In this document: in pieces, positions 28,677 through 36,559 of the stretch
Layout of the letters: every line of letters begins with the position of its first letter
Numbering within the stretch: the first letter of the stretch is position 1
Source of the DNA: Ralstonia sp. TCR112
GTDB lineage: Bacteria > Pseudomonadota > Gammaproteobacteria > Burkholderiales > Burkholderiaceae
Length of the DNA: 38,615 nucleotides
Reading direction: 5' to 3'
NCBI RefSeq assembly: GCF_007997035.1
Contig: NZ_VOSS01000024.1
Coordinates: 1 to 38,615, forward strand
The notes under the pieces: generated by a model
Seen by the model: only the letters and a program-made list of their open reading frames with translations
Told to the model about the DNA's origin: nothing
Databases searched by the model: none
Program-made: the position numbers and the translations under genes

Positions 28677-30090
28677 TCAGGCTCCGAGCAGGCTTTGCCC
28701 GCACACGCGCACGATGTTGCCCGTTACGCCATTCGACGCGGGGTTGGCGAACCAGGCAATCGTCTCGGCCACGTCGACGGGCTGACCGCCCTGGCTCATC
28801 GCGTTCATGCGGCGGCCGGCTTCGCGGATGGCAAACGGCACGGCTGCGGTCATCTGCGTCTCGATGAAGCCGGGCGCAACGGCGTTGATGGTGATGCCGC
28901 GCTCCGCCAGCAACGGTGCGCCAGCCTGCACGAGCCCGATGACGCCGGCCTTGGATGTCGCGTAGTTGGTCTGCCCGAGGTTGCCCGCAATGCCGCTGAT
29001 GGACGACACGCACACGATGGAACCGCCCGCATGCAGCGCATTGGCCGCAAGCAGCGCGTCGTTGATGCGCAACTGCGCGGCGAGGTTGATATCGAGCACG
29101 CTGCGCCACGCGGGTTCGGTCATGCGCGCGATGGTCTTGTCGCGCGTGATGCCGGCGTTGTGCACGAGGATGTCGATGCCGCCCAAGGCAGCAAGTTGCT
29201 GCGCGAGCAAAGCGGGCGTTTCGGGCGCGGCAATGTCGTAGGCCATGGCCTCACCACCGATTTCCTTGGCGACCGCGCTCAGCGCTTCCTGCGCGGCGGG
29301 CACATCCAGGCACAGGACGCGCGCACCGTCACGCGCCAGCACGTGCGCAATGGCCGCACCGATGCCGCGCGACGCGCCGGTGACCAGCGCGGTGCGCCCC
29401 GGCCAGCGGTTTCTGCCAGTCCACCGAAACCGCTGGCGCCCGATGCACGCGCACCACCTGCCCCGATACATACGCCGAGCGTGCCGACAACAGAAAGCGC
29501 AGCGTCGATGCCGCTACGTTTTCCGCCCCCTCGGCCACGTAGACGAGCTGCGCCGTGCAGCCGCGCCGGACTTCCTTGCCGAGCGACCGCGTCAGTCCTT
29601 CCAGCGCGCGCTGTGCGATCGCGGCCTCGGGCGTCTTGCAGCCCTCCGGCGGACGGCCGATCACGACCACGCGCCCGCAACGGCCGATGGCCCGGACGCC
29701 ATCGTGGAACACGTGATACAGCGCGTCGAGGCCGTCGACCGTCGCAATGCCCGTGGCATCGAAGACGATGCCGCCAATGCGATCGAACGCCTCGCCTTCT
29801 TTGCCCGTGGGGGCGACAAAGCGGCCCGTGATCTGCCCGTGCCGGTTGGCGGCGCCAAGCCATTCCGGATCGCTTTCATGAAAGCGCGTGGGGACGCCCG
29901 TCTCGGCAAACAGCGCGGCGAGCGTCTCGCGCATGGAGCCGCCCGGCGCCGCGCCCACCAGGAACGGTCCGACAAATTCCGGTTCGCCGGACACATAACG
30001 GCGCAACGGCACGGGCTGCGGCAGGCCGAGGTTGGCCGACAGCCACTTGCCGAAACCGGAGCCGACGAAATCGAGGTACTTGTCTTGCAT
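28677..30090 (-). pseudogene. FabG4-like 3-oxoacyl reductase (two-domain SDR), frameshifted
   Basis: From the ATG at 30090 the first frame reads an N-terminal domain of about 215 residues (MQDKYLDFVGSGFGKWLSANLG, FDATGIATVDGLDALYHVFHD, SGQVVRVHRAPAVSVDWQKPLAG) typical of high-molecular-weight FabG proteins. The catalytic short-chain dehydrogenase half continues in another frame: GRTALVTGASRGIGAAIA, HNAGITRDKTIARM, SSISGIAGNLGQTNYATSKAGVIGL (Ser-Tyr-Lys triad) and MSQGGQPVDVAETIAWF. The join lies at a C4 run (29397-29400 on +); three C would restore the frame (the span of 1414 nt is one over a multiple of three). The intact protein would be about 470 residues. Mycobacterial FabG4 reduces or oxidises 3-oxoacyl-CoA with NADH. 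Position in the fad operon supports an (R)-3-hydroxyacyl-CoA dehydrogenase role. Confidence 0.9.
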
Positions 30091-30122
30091 CGTTGTTGTT
30101 GTCGTTGGTCAGGCCCGGACCT

Positions 30123-32633
30123 TCAGGCTGCGCGGCGCTCGGCGGCCTGCAGTGCATCGAGCGCATCCTTGCGGCGCTGCAGGTCGGCCATCAGGTTGAA
30201 GTCGGGCGGGAAGTCATCCACGGCGACCGCGTATTCGCCGAAGCGTGCGTAGTCGCACAGCTGCTTGCGTTCGGCCTCGTCGATGAGGTTTTGTGCCACG
30301 GCTTGCGCGGTCCAGGCTTCGAAGTCGGGCAGGCTTTGCGGCACGGGCGGCAGCTTGCCTGCGCGGATGGCCGGTTTCAAGCGTTGCTCGATTGCGTCCA
30401 CGGCCGGTTGTAGGCGGAAGGCTGCTTCGCCATAGGCGATTGGGTCGACCTCGGGCGTCGGACAGTACGAGTCGGCCAGCAGGCGATCGCGTACGGCGCC
30501 CGGTGTCTGCATCAGCTCGGCCACCTGCGCGGCCAGCGCATCGGACGGCTTCCGATACGGTGCACCGAACGGGAAGACCAACGCACGCAGCAGCGCCGCG
30601 ATGCCCGCGTTCGGGAAGTTGGCCAGCACGCCGTCGAGCGCATCGTGCGCCTTCACCAGCGCGTCCTGCACGGACCAATGCACGAGCGGCGCGTCCTCTG
30701 CAGGGCGGCCTTCATCTTCAAAGCGTTTGAGCGTGGAAGAGATCAAGTACATCTGCGAGAGGATGTCGCCCAGCCGCCCGGTGATGCTTTCGCGGCGCTT
30801 GAGCGTGCCGCCCAGCGTGAACATCGACACATCCGACAGCAGTGCCAGCGCCGTCGAGAAGCGGTTCACGGCGCGGTAATAGCGCTGCATTTCCGGTGCG
30901 GCATTGCCCGGCGCGCTTGCCACGCGCCCGCCGGTGACCGCATGCAGGAAGGCACGCACGAGGTTGCCCGCGATGAATGCGCCGTGGCCGAACAGCGCCG
31001 CGTCGAACGCGCGCAGCGTCTCGGGTGAATCGGTGCCTTGCGCGGCCGTCATCTCGCGCAGCACATACGGATGGCAGCGGATCACGCCCTGCCCGAAGAT
31101 GATCAGGCAGCGCGTCATGATGTTCGCGCCTTCCACCGTGATGGCGATCGGCACTTGCTGATACGCGCGCGCCAGGAAGTTGTTCGGGCCCATGCAGATG
31201 CCCTTGCCGCCGACGATGTCCATCGCATCGGTGACCACATCGCGCGCACGTTCGGTGACGTGGTACTTGGCAATGGCGGAGATGACCGAAGGTTTCTCGC
31301 CCAGGTCCACGGCCAGCGCAGACAAACGCCGCGCCGCATCCATCATGTACAGGTTGCCGCCCATGCGGCCCAGCGCTTCCTGGATCCCTTCGAACTTGCC
31401 GATGGGCGTACGGAACTGGCGTCGCACGGCGGCATAGGCGCCGGTGCTGCGCACGGCCAGCTTGGCCATGCCCACGTTGGACGAGGGCAGCGAAATCGCC
31501 CGCCCCGCTGCCAGACATTCCATCAGCATGCGCCAGCCGCGGCCGACCTGCGCCTGGCCGCCGATCACCCAGTCGATGGGGATGAACACGTCCTTGCCGG
31601 AGTTCGGGCCGTTCTGGAACACCGCATTGAGCGGCCAATGGCGGCGGCCGATGTTCACGCCCGGATGCTTCGTCGGGATGAGCGCGCAGGTAATGCCGGG
31701 CTCCTTGTCGCCACCGAGCAAGCCATCCGGATCGACTGCGCGAAACGCCAGCCCCAGCACCGTGGCGATGGGGCCGAGCGTGATGTAGCGCTTGCTCCAT
31801 GTCACGCGAAAGCCGAGCGTCTCGCGGCCTTCGTGCATGCCGCGGCAGACCACGCCCACATCGGGAATGGCGGCGGCGTCGGAGCCGGCATACGCGTTGG
31901 TCAGCGCAAAGCAGGGGATTTCTTCACCGCGTGCGAGGCGCGGCAGGTAATGGTTCTTCTGCGCTTCGGTGCCGTAGTGCAGCAGCAGCTCGGCCGGCCC
32001 GAGCGAGTTGGGCACCATGACCGACACGGCTGCAGCCGAGCAGCGCGTCGACAGCTTCATGATGACCTGCGAATGCGCGTATGCCGAGAACCCTTTGCCG
32101 CCGTATTCCTTCGGGATGATCATGCCCAGGAAGCCGGCGCGCTTCGCATAGTCCCAAGCCTCGGGCGACAGGTCCTGCCAGATCTGCGTGCTTTCCCAAT
32201 CGTTGGCAAGGTCGCAGAGTTTTTCGGTTTCGACGTCGAGGAAGGATTGCTCTTCCGCCGACAGCCGCGGCGGCGGCGAAGACAGCAGCCGCGACCAATT
32301 GGGCCGTCCCGAGAACAGCTCCGCATCCCACCAGACCGTGCCCGCTTCAATGGCGTCGCGCTCCGTTTGCGACATCTCCGGCATGATGTTGCGGAACATC
32401 GCCAGCACGGGGCGCGTGATGATCGCCCGGCGCAGCGGCTTGAGCGCCAGCACCAACGCGGGCAGCACAAACACGATGGCGAGCACCGTCGTCATCACCG
32501 GCCCCACGAGGCCCAGCCAGGCACCCGCGACGAGGCACACAGCCGTTGCAACCAGCCAGGCGAATGCCGAGGCTTCCATGCTGGCGAGGGCAAGCCCGCC
32601 GATGCAAAGCAGGACGATCCAGATCGTCGTCAT
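30123..32633 (-). CDS. fadE: Acyl-CoA dehydrogenase FadE
   Basis: FadE catalyses the first oxidation of beta-oxidation, acyl-CoA to trans-2-enoyl-CoA, with FAD. The 836-residue protein has the FadE layout: two or three N-terminal membrane segments (MTTIWIVLLCIGGLALASMEA, then to about residue 65), the dehydrogenase core (GFLGMIIPKEYGGKGFSAYAHS, CFALTNAYAGSDAAAIPD, ITLGPIATVLGLAFR, GKGICMGPNNFLARAYQQVP) and the long C-terminal DUF1974 region ending DALQAAERRAA. I chose the ATG at 32633, which has GGAG at a good distance; ATG codons at 32645 and 32678 are alternatives. It is the first enzyme gene of the cluster and follows the TetR region after about 117 nt. Confidence 0.95.
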   Translation of the reverse strand: MTTIWIVLLCIGGLALASMEASAFAWLVATAVCLVAGAWLGLVGPVMTTVLAIVFVLPALVLALKPLRRAIITRPVLAMFRNIMPEMSQTERDAIEAGTVWWDAELFSGRPNWSRLLSSPPPRLSAEEQSFLDVETEKLCDLANDWESTQIWQDLSPEAWDYAKRAGFLGMIIPKEYGGKGFSAYAHSQVIMKLSTRCSAAAVSVMVPNSLGPAELLLHYGTEAQKNHYLPRLARGEEIPCFALTNAYAGSDAAAIPDVGVVCRGMHEGRETLGFRVTWSKRYITLGPIATVLGLAFRAVDPDGLLGGDKEPGITCALIPTKHPGVNIGRRHWPLNAVFQNGPNSGKDVFIPIDWVIGGQAQVGRGWRMLMECLAAGRAISLPSSNVGMAKLAVRSTGAYAAVRRQFRTPIGKFEGIQEALGRMGGNLYMMDAARRLSALAVDLGEKPSVISAIAKYHVTERARDVVTDAMDIVGGKGICMGPNNFLARAYQQVPIAITVEGANIMTRCLIIFGQGVIRCHPYVLREMTAAQGTDSPETLRAFDAALFGHGAFIAGNLVRAFLHAVTGGRVASAPGNAAPEMQRYYRAVNRFSTALALLSDVSMFTLGGTLKRRESITGRLGDILSQMYLISSTLKRFEDEGRPAEDAPLVHWSVQDALVKAHDALDGVLANFPNAGIAALLRALVFPFGAPYRKPSDALAAQVAELMQTPGAVRDRLLADSYCPTPEVDPIAYGEAAFRLQPAVDAIEQRLKPAIRAGKLPPVPQSLPDFEAWTAQAVAQNLIDEAERKQLCDYARFGEYAVAVDDFPPDFNLMADLQRRKDALDALQAAERRAA

Positions 32634-32750
32634 GAGGGTCTCCATTCGATGCGTTGATGTGCCGGATGTCTCGAACATGCGGCGGCACCTGTCGAATGCC
32701 GGAGCGACTCCCGTGCCTGCACACGGGAGCGCTGCGCGGCGCCTGCGTTG

Positions 32751-33191
32751 TCAGGCGTTGGGGCTGCGCCAGGGGCGCATCGGGTTGGCCGGGAAGATGG
32801 CGCGTGCTGCGTTGCTCCGGCGAATGGCCAATGCCCGGGTGCGGGCGGTGGGGGCTGGGCCGTCGCCGTCGTCGCCATGAGAATCGTCGTGCTCGTCGGC
32901 GCCCAGATCGTCGTGCTCGTCTGCGGCATCGTCGGCGCTGGCGCGTGCGGGTGTGCGGCCGAACAGGTCGCCGACAAAGGGCGACGCGGCGCTGGGCGTC
33001 GCGCTGCGTTCGGTGCTGCGGCCATTGCCGTGCCCGGCGTGGCGACCGGAACCGCCGTTACCGCTGTCGTTGCCGCTGGGCGCATCGTCGGCCAGGGCTA
33101 CGGGCGTGGGTACCTGCGCTTCGGCCAATTCGACCACCTGGTCGAGCGCGCCGGCCTCGCCGGGCAGCGGGGCGTTGAGCGTGGCCACCAC
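32751..33191 (-). CDS. Acidic/Ser-rich ORF, probably the displaced C-terminus of the TetR regulator
   Basis: A 146-codon frame starting at GTG, with very high G+C in third positions, so it is likely coding. It contains an acidic His-containing stretch (DEHDDLGADEHDDSHGDDGDG) and no known domain. The frame reads on upstream, without a stop, as LTALVVATLNAPLPGEAGALDQVVELAEAQ. This looks like the last amphipathic helices of a TetR protein and would join directly to the ...MNDASLLA end of the regulator if one base were added in a GG run at 33203-33204. The alternative is a separate small gene 8 nt after the regulator. I consider the C-terminal extension more likely, but have no comparison to prove it. 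Confidence 0.6.
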   Translation of the reverse strand: MVATLNAPLPGEAGALDQVVELAEAQVPTPVALADDAPSGNDSGNGGSGRHAGHGNGRSTERSATPSAASPFVGDLFGRTPARASADDAADEHDDLGADEHDDSHGDDGDGPAPTARTRALAIRRSNAARAIFPANPMRPWRSPNA

Positions 33192-33199
33192 CAGCGCCG

Positions 33200-33805
33200 T
33201 CAGGCGGCCAGCAGCGAGGCATCGTTCATCGTCTTGCCCTGCGTGAACAGCGGCAGCAGGTTGTTGAGGTCGTCGCCGGCCAGCACGCCGGCCAGCGCCT
33301 TGAGCGCAAAGTGCAGACGCCAGCCGAGTTCAGCACGCGGCAGGTGCGGCAGCGCACGCGAGAAGGCTTCGAAGAAGCGATCGAACACCAGCGCGTAGTG
33401 GCCCAGCAGATAGTTCTGCACGAACGGCGAGGTGTCGGAATACACGCGCCCCATCAACCGCAGGAACGCGGGGCCGCCGGTGTCGGGGTTGCGCGCCATC
33501 TGCAGCGCCGGCACAAACAGCGCGCCGAGCACGTGGTCGCAAGTGAGCTGTTCCTTCGTCCAGCGTTCTTCGCACGCGGTCAGCAACGCCAGCCGGCGCG
33601 TGTTGAGCGGGTCGAGCCGCCGGCCCAGCACCGACTGCATCAACGCTTCCTTGCTGCCGAAGTGATAGTTGACCGCTGCCAGATTGACCTTGGCGCGCGC
33701 CGTGATCTGCCGCAACGACATCGCCTCGTAACCGAACTCGATGAACAGCAGTTCGGTGGCTTCCAGAATGCGGCCCTTGGTGTCTCCTGCTCCAGGACGT
33801 CCCAT
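33200..33805 (-). CDS. TetR-family regulator of the fatty-acid operon (PsrA/FadP-like); C-terminus probably truncated by a frameshift
   Basis: A 201-residue TetR protein. The N-terminal helix-turn-helix domain is clear (TKGRILEATELLFIEFGYEAMSLRQITARAKVNLAAVNYHFGSKEALMQ), followed by the ligand-binding helices (ALFVPALQMARNPDTGGPAFLRLMGRVYSD). It resembles the fatty-acid-responsive TetR regulators of proteobacteria. The ATG has AGGAG directly upstream. It is the first gene before fadE and the rest of the fad cluster, so autoregulation and control of the whole operon are likely; the upstream region holds a 9-bp inverted repeat suited to a TetR dimer. The stop after NDASLLAA may be artificial: coding continues in the next frame (see 32751-33191), and the combined span is one base short of a multiple of three. 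Confidence 0.9.
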   Translation of the reverse strand: MGRPGAGDTKGRILEATELLFIEFGYEAMSLRQITARAKVNLAAVNYHFGSKEALMQSVLGRRLDPLNTRRLALLTACEERWTKEQLTCDHVLGALFVPALQMARNPDTGGPAFLRLMGRVYSDTSPFVQNYLLGHYALVFDRFFEAFSRALPHLPRAELGWRLHFALKALAGVLAGDDLNNLLPLFTQGKTMNDASLLAA

Positions 33806-33874
33806 GTCTCCTACCTCGTTTTTTTAGGCCTGATATCGGGGTCGATTGCTGCGGTGCAGCGCTCGAACGTACGA

Positions 33875-33925
33875 TTCAAACGTGTGTATGGGGTTGCCCG
33901 GGCATGTTAGGAACAGACGTTTGAA
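33875..33925. promoter_or_regulatory. Inverted repeat upstream of the TetR gene, candidate operators
   Basis: TTCAAACGT (33875-33883) and its exact reverse complement ACGTTTGAA (33917-33925) are 33 nt apart. Each looks like one intact half of a palindrome of the form TTCAAACGTTTGAA, with a degenerate other half. A GAACGTACGATTC element with a central CGTACG lies next to the first copy. The position, 70-120 nt upstream of the TetR start, suits autoregulation of the fad operon. No other copy was noticed at the fadD or fadE gaps. Confidence 0.5.
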
Positions 33926-33972
33926 AACGCCAAGTGCCCAATTCGAGCAAGGACTCTAGAGATGGGGAGGTT

Positions 33973-34000
33973 GCCCCGGCAGCGTATAAAACGCCGGGGC
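33973..34000. other. 8-bp GC stem downstream of the amidohydrolase gene
   Basis: GCCCCGGC (33973-33980) and GCCGGGGC (33993-34000) form a perfect stem with a 12-nt loop, 63 nt beyond the restored amidohydrolase stop. It has no T tract on either side, so it is at best a weak terminator between this gene and the TetR promoter region. Confidence 0.35.
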
Positions 34001-34062
34001 CTGGAGGTGAGTGGGCGCAAACATCCAAAAGCCTAAAGGGGCGTTTGCGCCGTGGTGCGGGC

Positions 34063-35096
34063 TCAGCCTGCCGGCTGATGGGGCGTCTTCAAGCCGCCGA
34101 AGAATGCGGCTGCGTTTTGTGCAAGGGTGGGGAGGTGATACCCGCCTTCCTGGACGACCAGCGTTGGCAGTCCAATCGCGCCGACGGCTTGGCCAAGCGG
34201 CCGAAGCCCTGCGTCGAAACGTCCACCTGCGATTGCGGATCTTCGCGATAGATGTCGAAGCCGAGCGACAGCACCAGCGCGTCGGGCTGAAAGTGTTCGA
34301 GTGCGGCAATCGCATCGCCGAGCTTGTCGAAGAACACCGATTCGGGCGAGCGGTGCGGCATCGGCAGGTTCACGTTCAGCCCGAGGCCGTCGCCCGTGCC
34401 GCGCTCGTCGTCAAAGCCGGCAACCACCGGATAGAAGTTGGTCGGATCGCCATGAATGGACACGTACAGCACGTCGGCACGGTCGTAGAAAATCTCCTGG
34501 ATGCCCTGACCGTGGTGCATGTCGGTGTCGAGGATGGCGACGCGCTTGAATTTGCGCCGCAGCACTTGCGCGGCCACGGCGGCGTTGTTCAGGTAGCAGA
34601 AGCCGCCGGCTGCCTCGCGGCGCGCGTGATGGCCGGGCGGGCGGCACAGCGCGTAGGCCATGCGCTCGCCATTGAGGATGGCTTGCGCGCCGGCCGCCGC
34701 GCTTTGCGCCGACCAGTACGCCGATCGCCACGTGTTCTCGCCGACGGGGCAACTGCCGTCCGCCAGATAGCGCGCGGCCTGGGCCAGCACGCCGCGCAGC
34801 GCATTCGGCTCGCGCACGAAGATGTTGGACATGACTTCGTCGCCCCAGTCTTCGGGCAGGCGTTGCCAGTCGGCATGGGCGTCCTGGAGGAAGCGCAGAT
34901 AGGGCTCGCCGTGCACGGCGGTGAGCGGCGCAATGCCGTGGTCTTCGGGCCGCGCAATGGTGAAGCCGAGATCGCGCGCCGCCTGCAGCAAATTCAGCGC
35001 ACGCTCGGGCACTTCCTGCGGCGTGCGCATCTTGCCGCGCGAGTAGTAGCTCTGCGGATGGTGCAGAAGCTGTTCAGGATGAAAGAACGTCAGCAT
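34063..35096 (-). pseudogene. Acetylpolyamine amidohydrolase / HDAC-family deacetylase, frameshifted near the 3' end
   Basis: From the ATG at 35096 the protein reads MLTFFHPEQLLHHPQSYYSRGKM, RPPGHHARREAAGGFCYLNNAAVAA, ILDTDMHHGQGIQEIFYDRADVLYVSIHGDPTNFYP and LVLSLGFDIYREDP. It thus has the paired histidines and the Asp-His-Asp zinc ligands of class II HDAC-like deacetylases; the HGDP...FYP and GF segments are closest to bacterial acetylpolyamine amidohydrolases. After DVSTQGFGRL the frame changes: GQAVGAIGLPTLVVQEGGYHLPTLAQNAAAFFGGLK continues in another frame to a stop at 34063. One missing base in the CC at 34193-34194 (+) explains it; the 1034-nt span is one short of a multiple of three. 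The break removes the EGGY active-site segment. It follows the MFS transporter by 25 nt, as one operon. Confidence 0.88.
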
Positions 35097-35121
35097 GGGT
35101 GAAACAGGGTGGGGAAAACCG

Positions 35122-36429
35122 TTATGCGCCGACGGTGTCGCCGGCCGTTGCGCGACCGCGCTGGCGCCCATCGATGGCCGCGATACACAGCAGTGAGATA
35201 CCGGCGAGCAGCGTGTAGAACATCGCCAGCGGCCACCATTCGCCATGGAAGCGCTGTGCGAGGATGGTGCCGACCAGCGGCGTCAGCCCGCCCGCCACCG
35301 CGCCGCAGACTTGGTATGACAGCGAGATCGCCGAGTACCGCACGCGCGTCTCGAACACGCCGGAAACGAAGCCCGCAATCACCGAATAGAAGCTCGCCAT
35401 GCACACCACGGCCAGCGCAATCCCCAGCACCATCAGCGGAGCCTGGCGCGTCTGCACCAGCAGGAACATGGGGTACGGCGATGCCATCGCCATCAACGCC
35501 ATCAGCTTGAGGAAGCGTGCGCCGCCAAGCTTCTCCGCCAGCCATGCCGCCAGCGGCTGCGCGAGAAACTGGATGAACGCCACCACGAAGAGGCAATCGA
35601 GAATCAGCGTTTTCGACAGCGACAGATACTGCGTCGTGTACGCGATCATGAACGTGTTGGTGAAGTACACGCCGGCAATGCCGATGGTGTTGGCGCCAAT
35701 GCACAGCAGCACCGGCACGCGCGCCGTGCGCCAGACTTCGGCGATCGGCAGCTTGGCCGTCTTGCGCTGCGCCTGCACCTGCGCAAACTCGGGCGACTCG
35801 TTCACACCCAGGCGGATCGCCACGCCCACGAGCAGCAGCACCGCGCTGGCAAGGAACGGCAGACGCCAGCCCCAGTCCATGAATGCGTCTTTCTCCATCG
35901 ACGTGACGAGCCGGAAAGCCAGCAGCGAGAGAATCAACCCAGCCGGGCTGCCGAGCTGCGCGAACGACGCGAAGAACGTGCGACGGCCCTTGGGCGCGTG
36001 TTCACCCGCCATCAGTACCGCGCCGCCCCATTCGCCGCCGACCGCAACGCCCTGCACCACACGCAGCAGCACCAGCAGCACGGGCGCAAGCGCACCGGCG
36101 GTGGCATACGTCGGCAGCAGGCCGATGCCGATCGTCGCCAGGCCCATCATCGTGAGCGTGATCATCAGCGCCTTCTTGCGGCCGATGCGGTCGCCCCAGT
36201 GGCCGAACACGATGCCGCCCAGCGGCCGCGCGAAAAAGCCGACGGCAAACGTGCCGAACGAAGCGAGCGTGCTGAGGAACGGATCACCACCCGGAAAGAA
36301 GAGTGGCCCGAACACGAGCGCAGCGGCGGTAGCGTAGATGTAGAAGTCGTACCACTCGATCATGGTGCCGACAAAGGCGGCGGTGGCCGCACGCGCAGGC
36401 TGGCGCCCGCCGGGTTGAGACGGTTGCAT
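35122..36429 (-). CDS. MFS transporter of the metabolite:H+ symporter (MHS) family
   Basis: A 435-residue inner-membrane symporter with twelve predicted helices. MHS features are the N-terminal IEWYDFYIYATAAALVFGPLFFP, the loop-2/3 signature GHWGDRIGRKKAL, RVVQGVAVGGEWGGAVLM with the helix-5 Gly/Glu motif, and the C-terminal VRYSAISLSYQVCGAVAGGLTPL. Family members (ShiA, KgtP, ProP, citrate and aromatic-acid carriers) use a proton gradient; the substrate here is unknown. I chose the ATG at 36429, with AGGAG upstream. It is divergent from the LysR gene and co-oriented with the downstream deacetylase, so it may import that enzyme's acetylated substrate. Confidence 0.92.
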   Translation of the reverse strand: MQPSQPGGRQPARAATAAFVGTMIEWYDFYIYATAAALVFGPLFFPGGDPFLSTLASFGTFAVGFFARPLGGIVFGHWGDRIGRKKALMITLTMMGLATIGIGLLPTYATAGALAPVLLVLLRVVQGVAVGGEWGGAVLMAGEHAPKGRRTFFASFAQLGSPAGLILSLLAFRLVTSMEKDAFMDWGWRLPFLASAVLLLVGVAIRLGVNESPEFAQVQAQRKTAKLPIAEVWRTARVPVLLCIGANTIGIAGVYFTNTFMIAYTTQYLSLSKTLILDCLFVVAFIQFLAQPLAAWLAEKLGGARFLKLMALMAMASPYPMFLLVQTRQAPLMVLGIALAVVCMASFYSVIAGFVSGVFETRVRYSAISLSYQVCGAVAGGLTPLVGTILAQRFHGEWWPLAMFYTLLAGISLLCIAAIDGRQRGRATAGDTVGA

Positions 36430-36483
36430 GGTGTAGCTCCTCACAGGTTTTTTTAGCCCGCCGCTTCAAGGCGACGATGCGTG

Positions 36484-36540
36484 TTTATTGCCGGTTGACG
36501 GGTATTAGTCAAATTCTGAATACTTATTGTTTGTATAAGT
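36484..36540. promoter_or_regulatory. Divergent promoter/operator region between the MFS and LysR genes
   Basis: On the minus strand TTGACT (36507-36512) and AATAAA (36484-36489) are 17 nt apart, a plausible -35/-10 pair for the MFS gene. On the plus strand TTGACG (36495-36500) and AATACT (36519-36524) are 18 nt apart, suited to the LysR gene. ACTTAT (36522-36527) and ATAAGT (36535-36540) form an inverted repeat with a 7-nt centre, containing the T-N11-A pattern of LysR boxes and overlapping the LysR promoter, which fits autorepression. Confidence 0.55.
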
Positions 36541-36559
36541 TGGACTCATATTCCCCGCC

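Noticed and set aside
35097-35246. 50-residue N-terminal extension of the HDAC-like protein
   Set aside because: It would run into the MFS gene; the family N-terminus begins at MLTFFHPEQ (35096).
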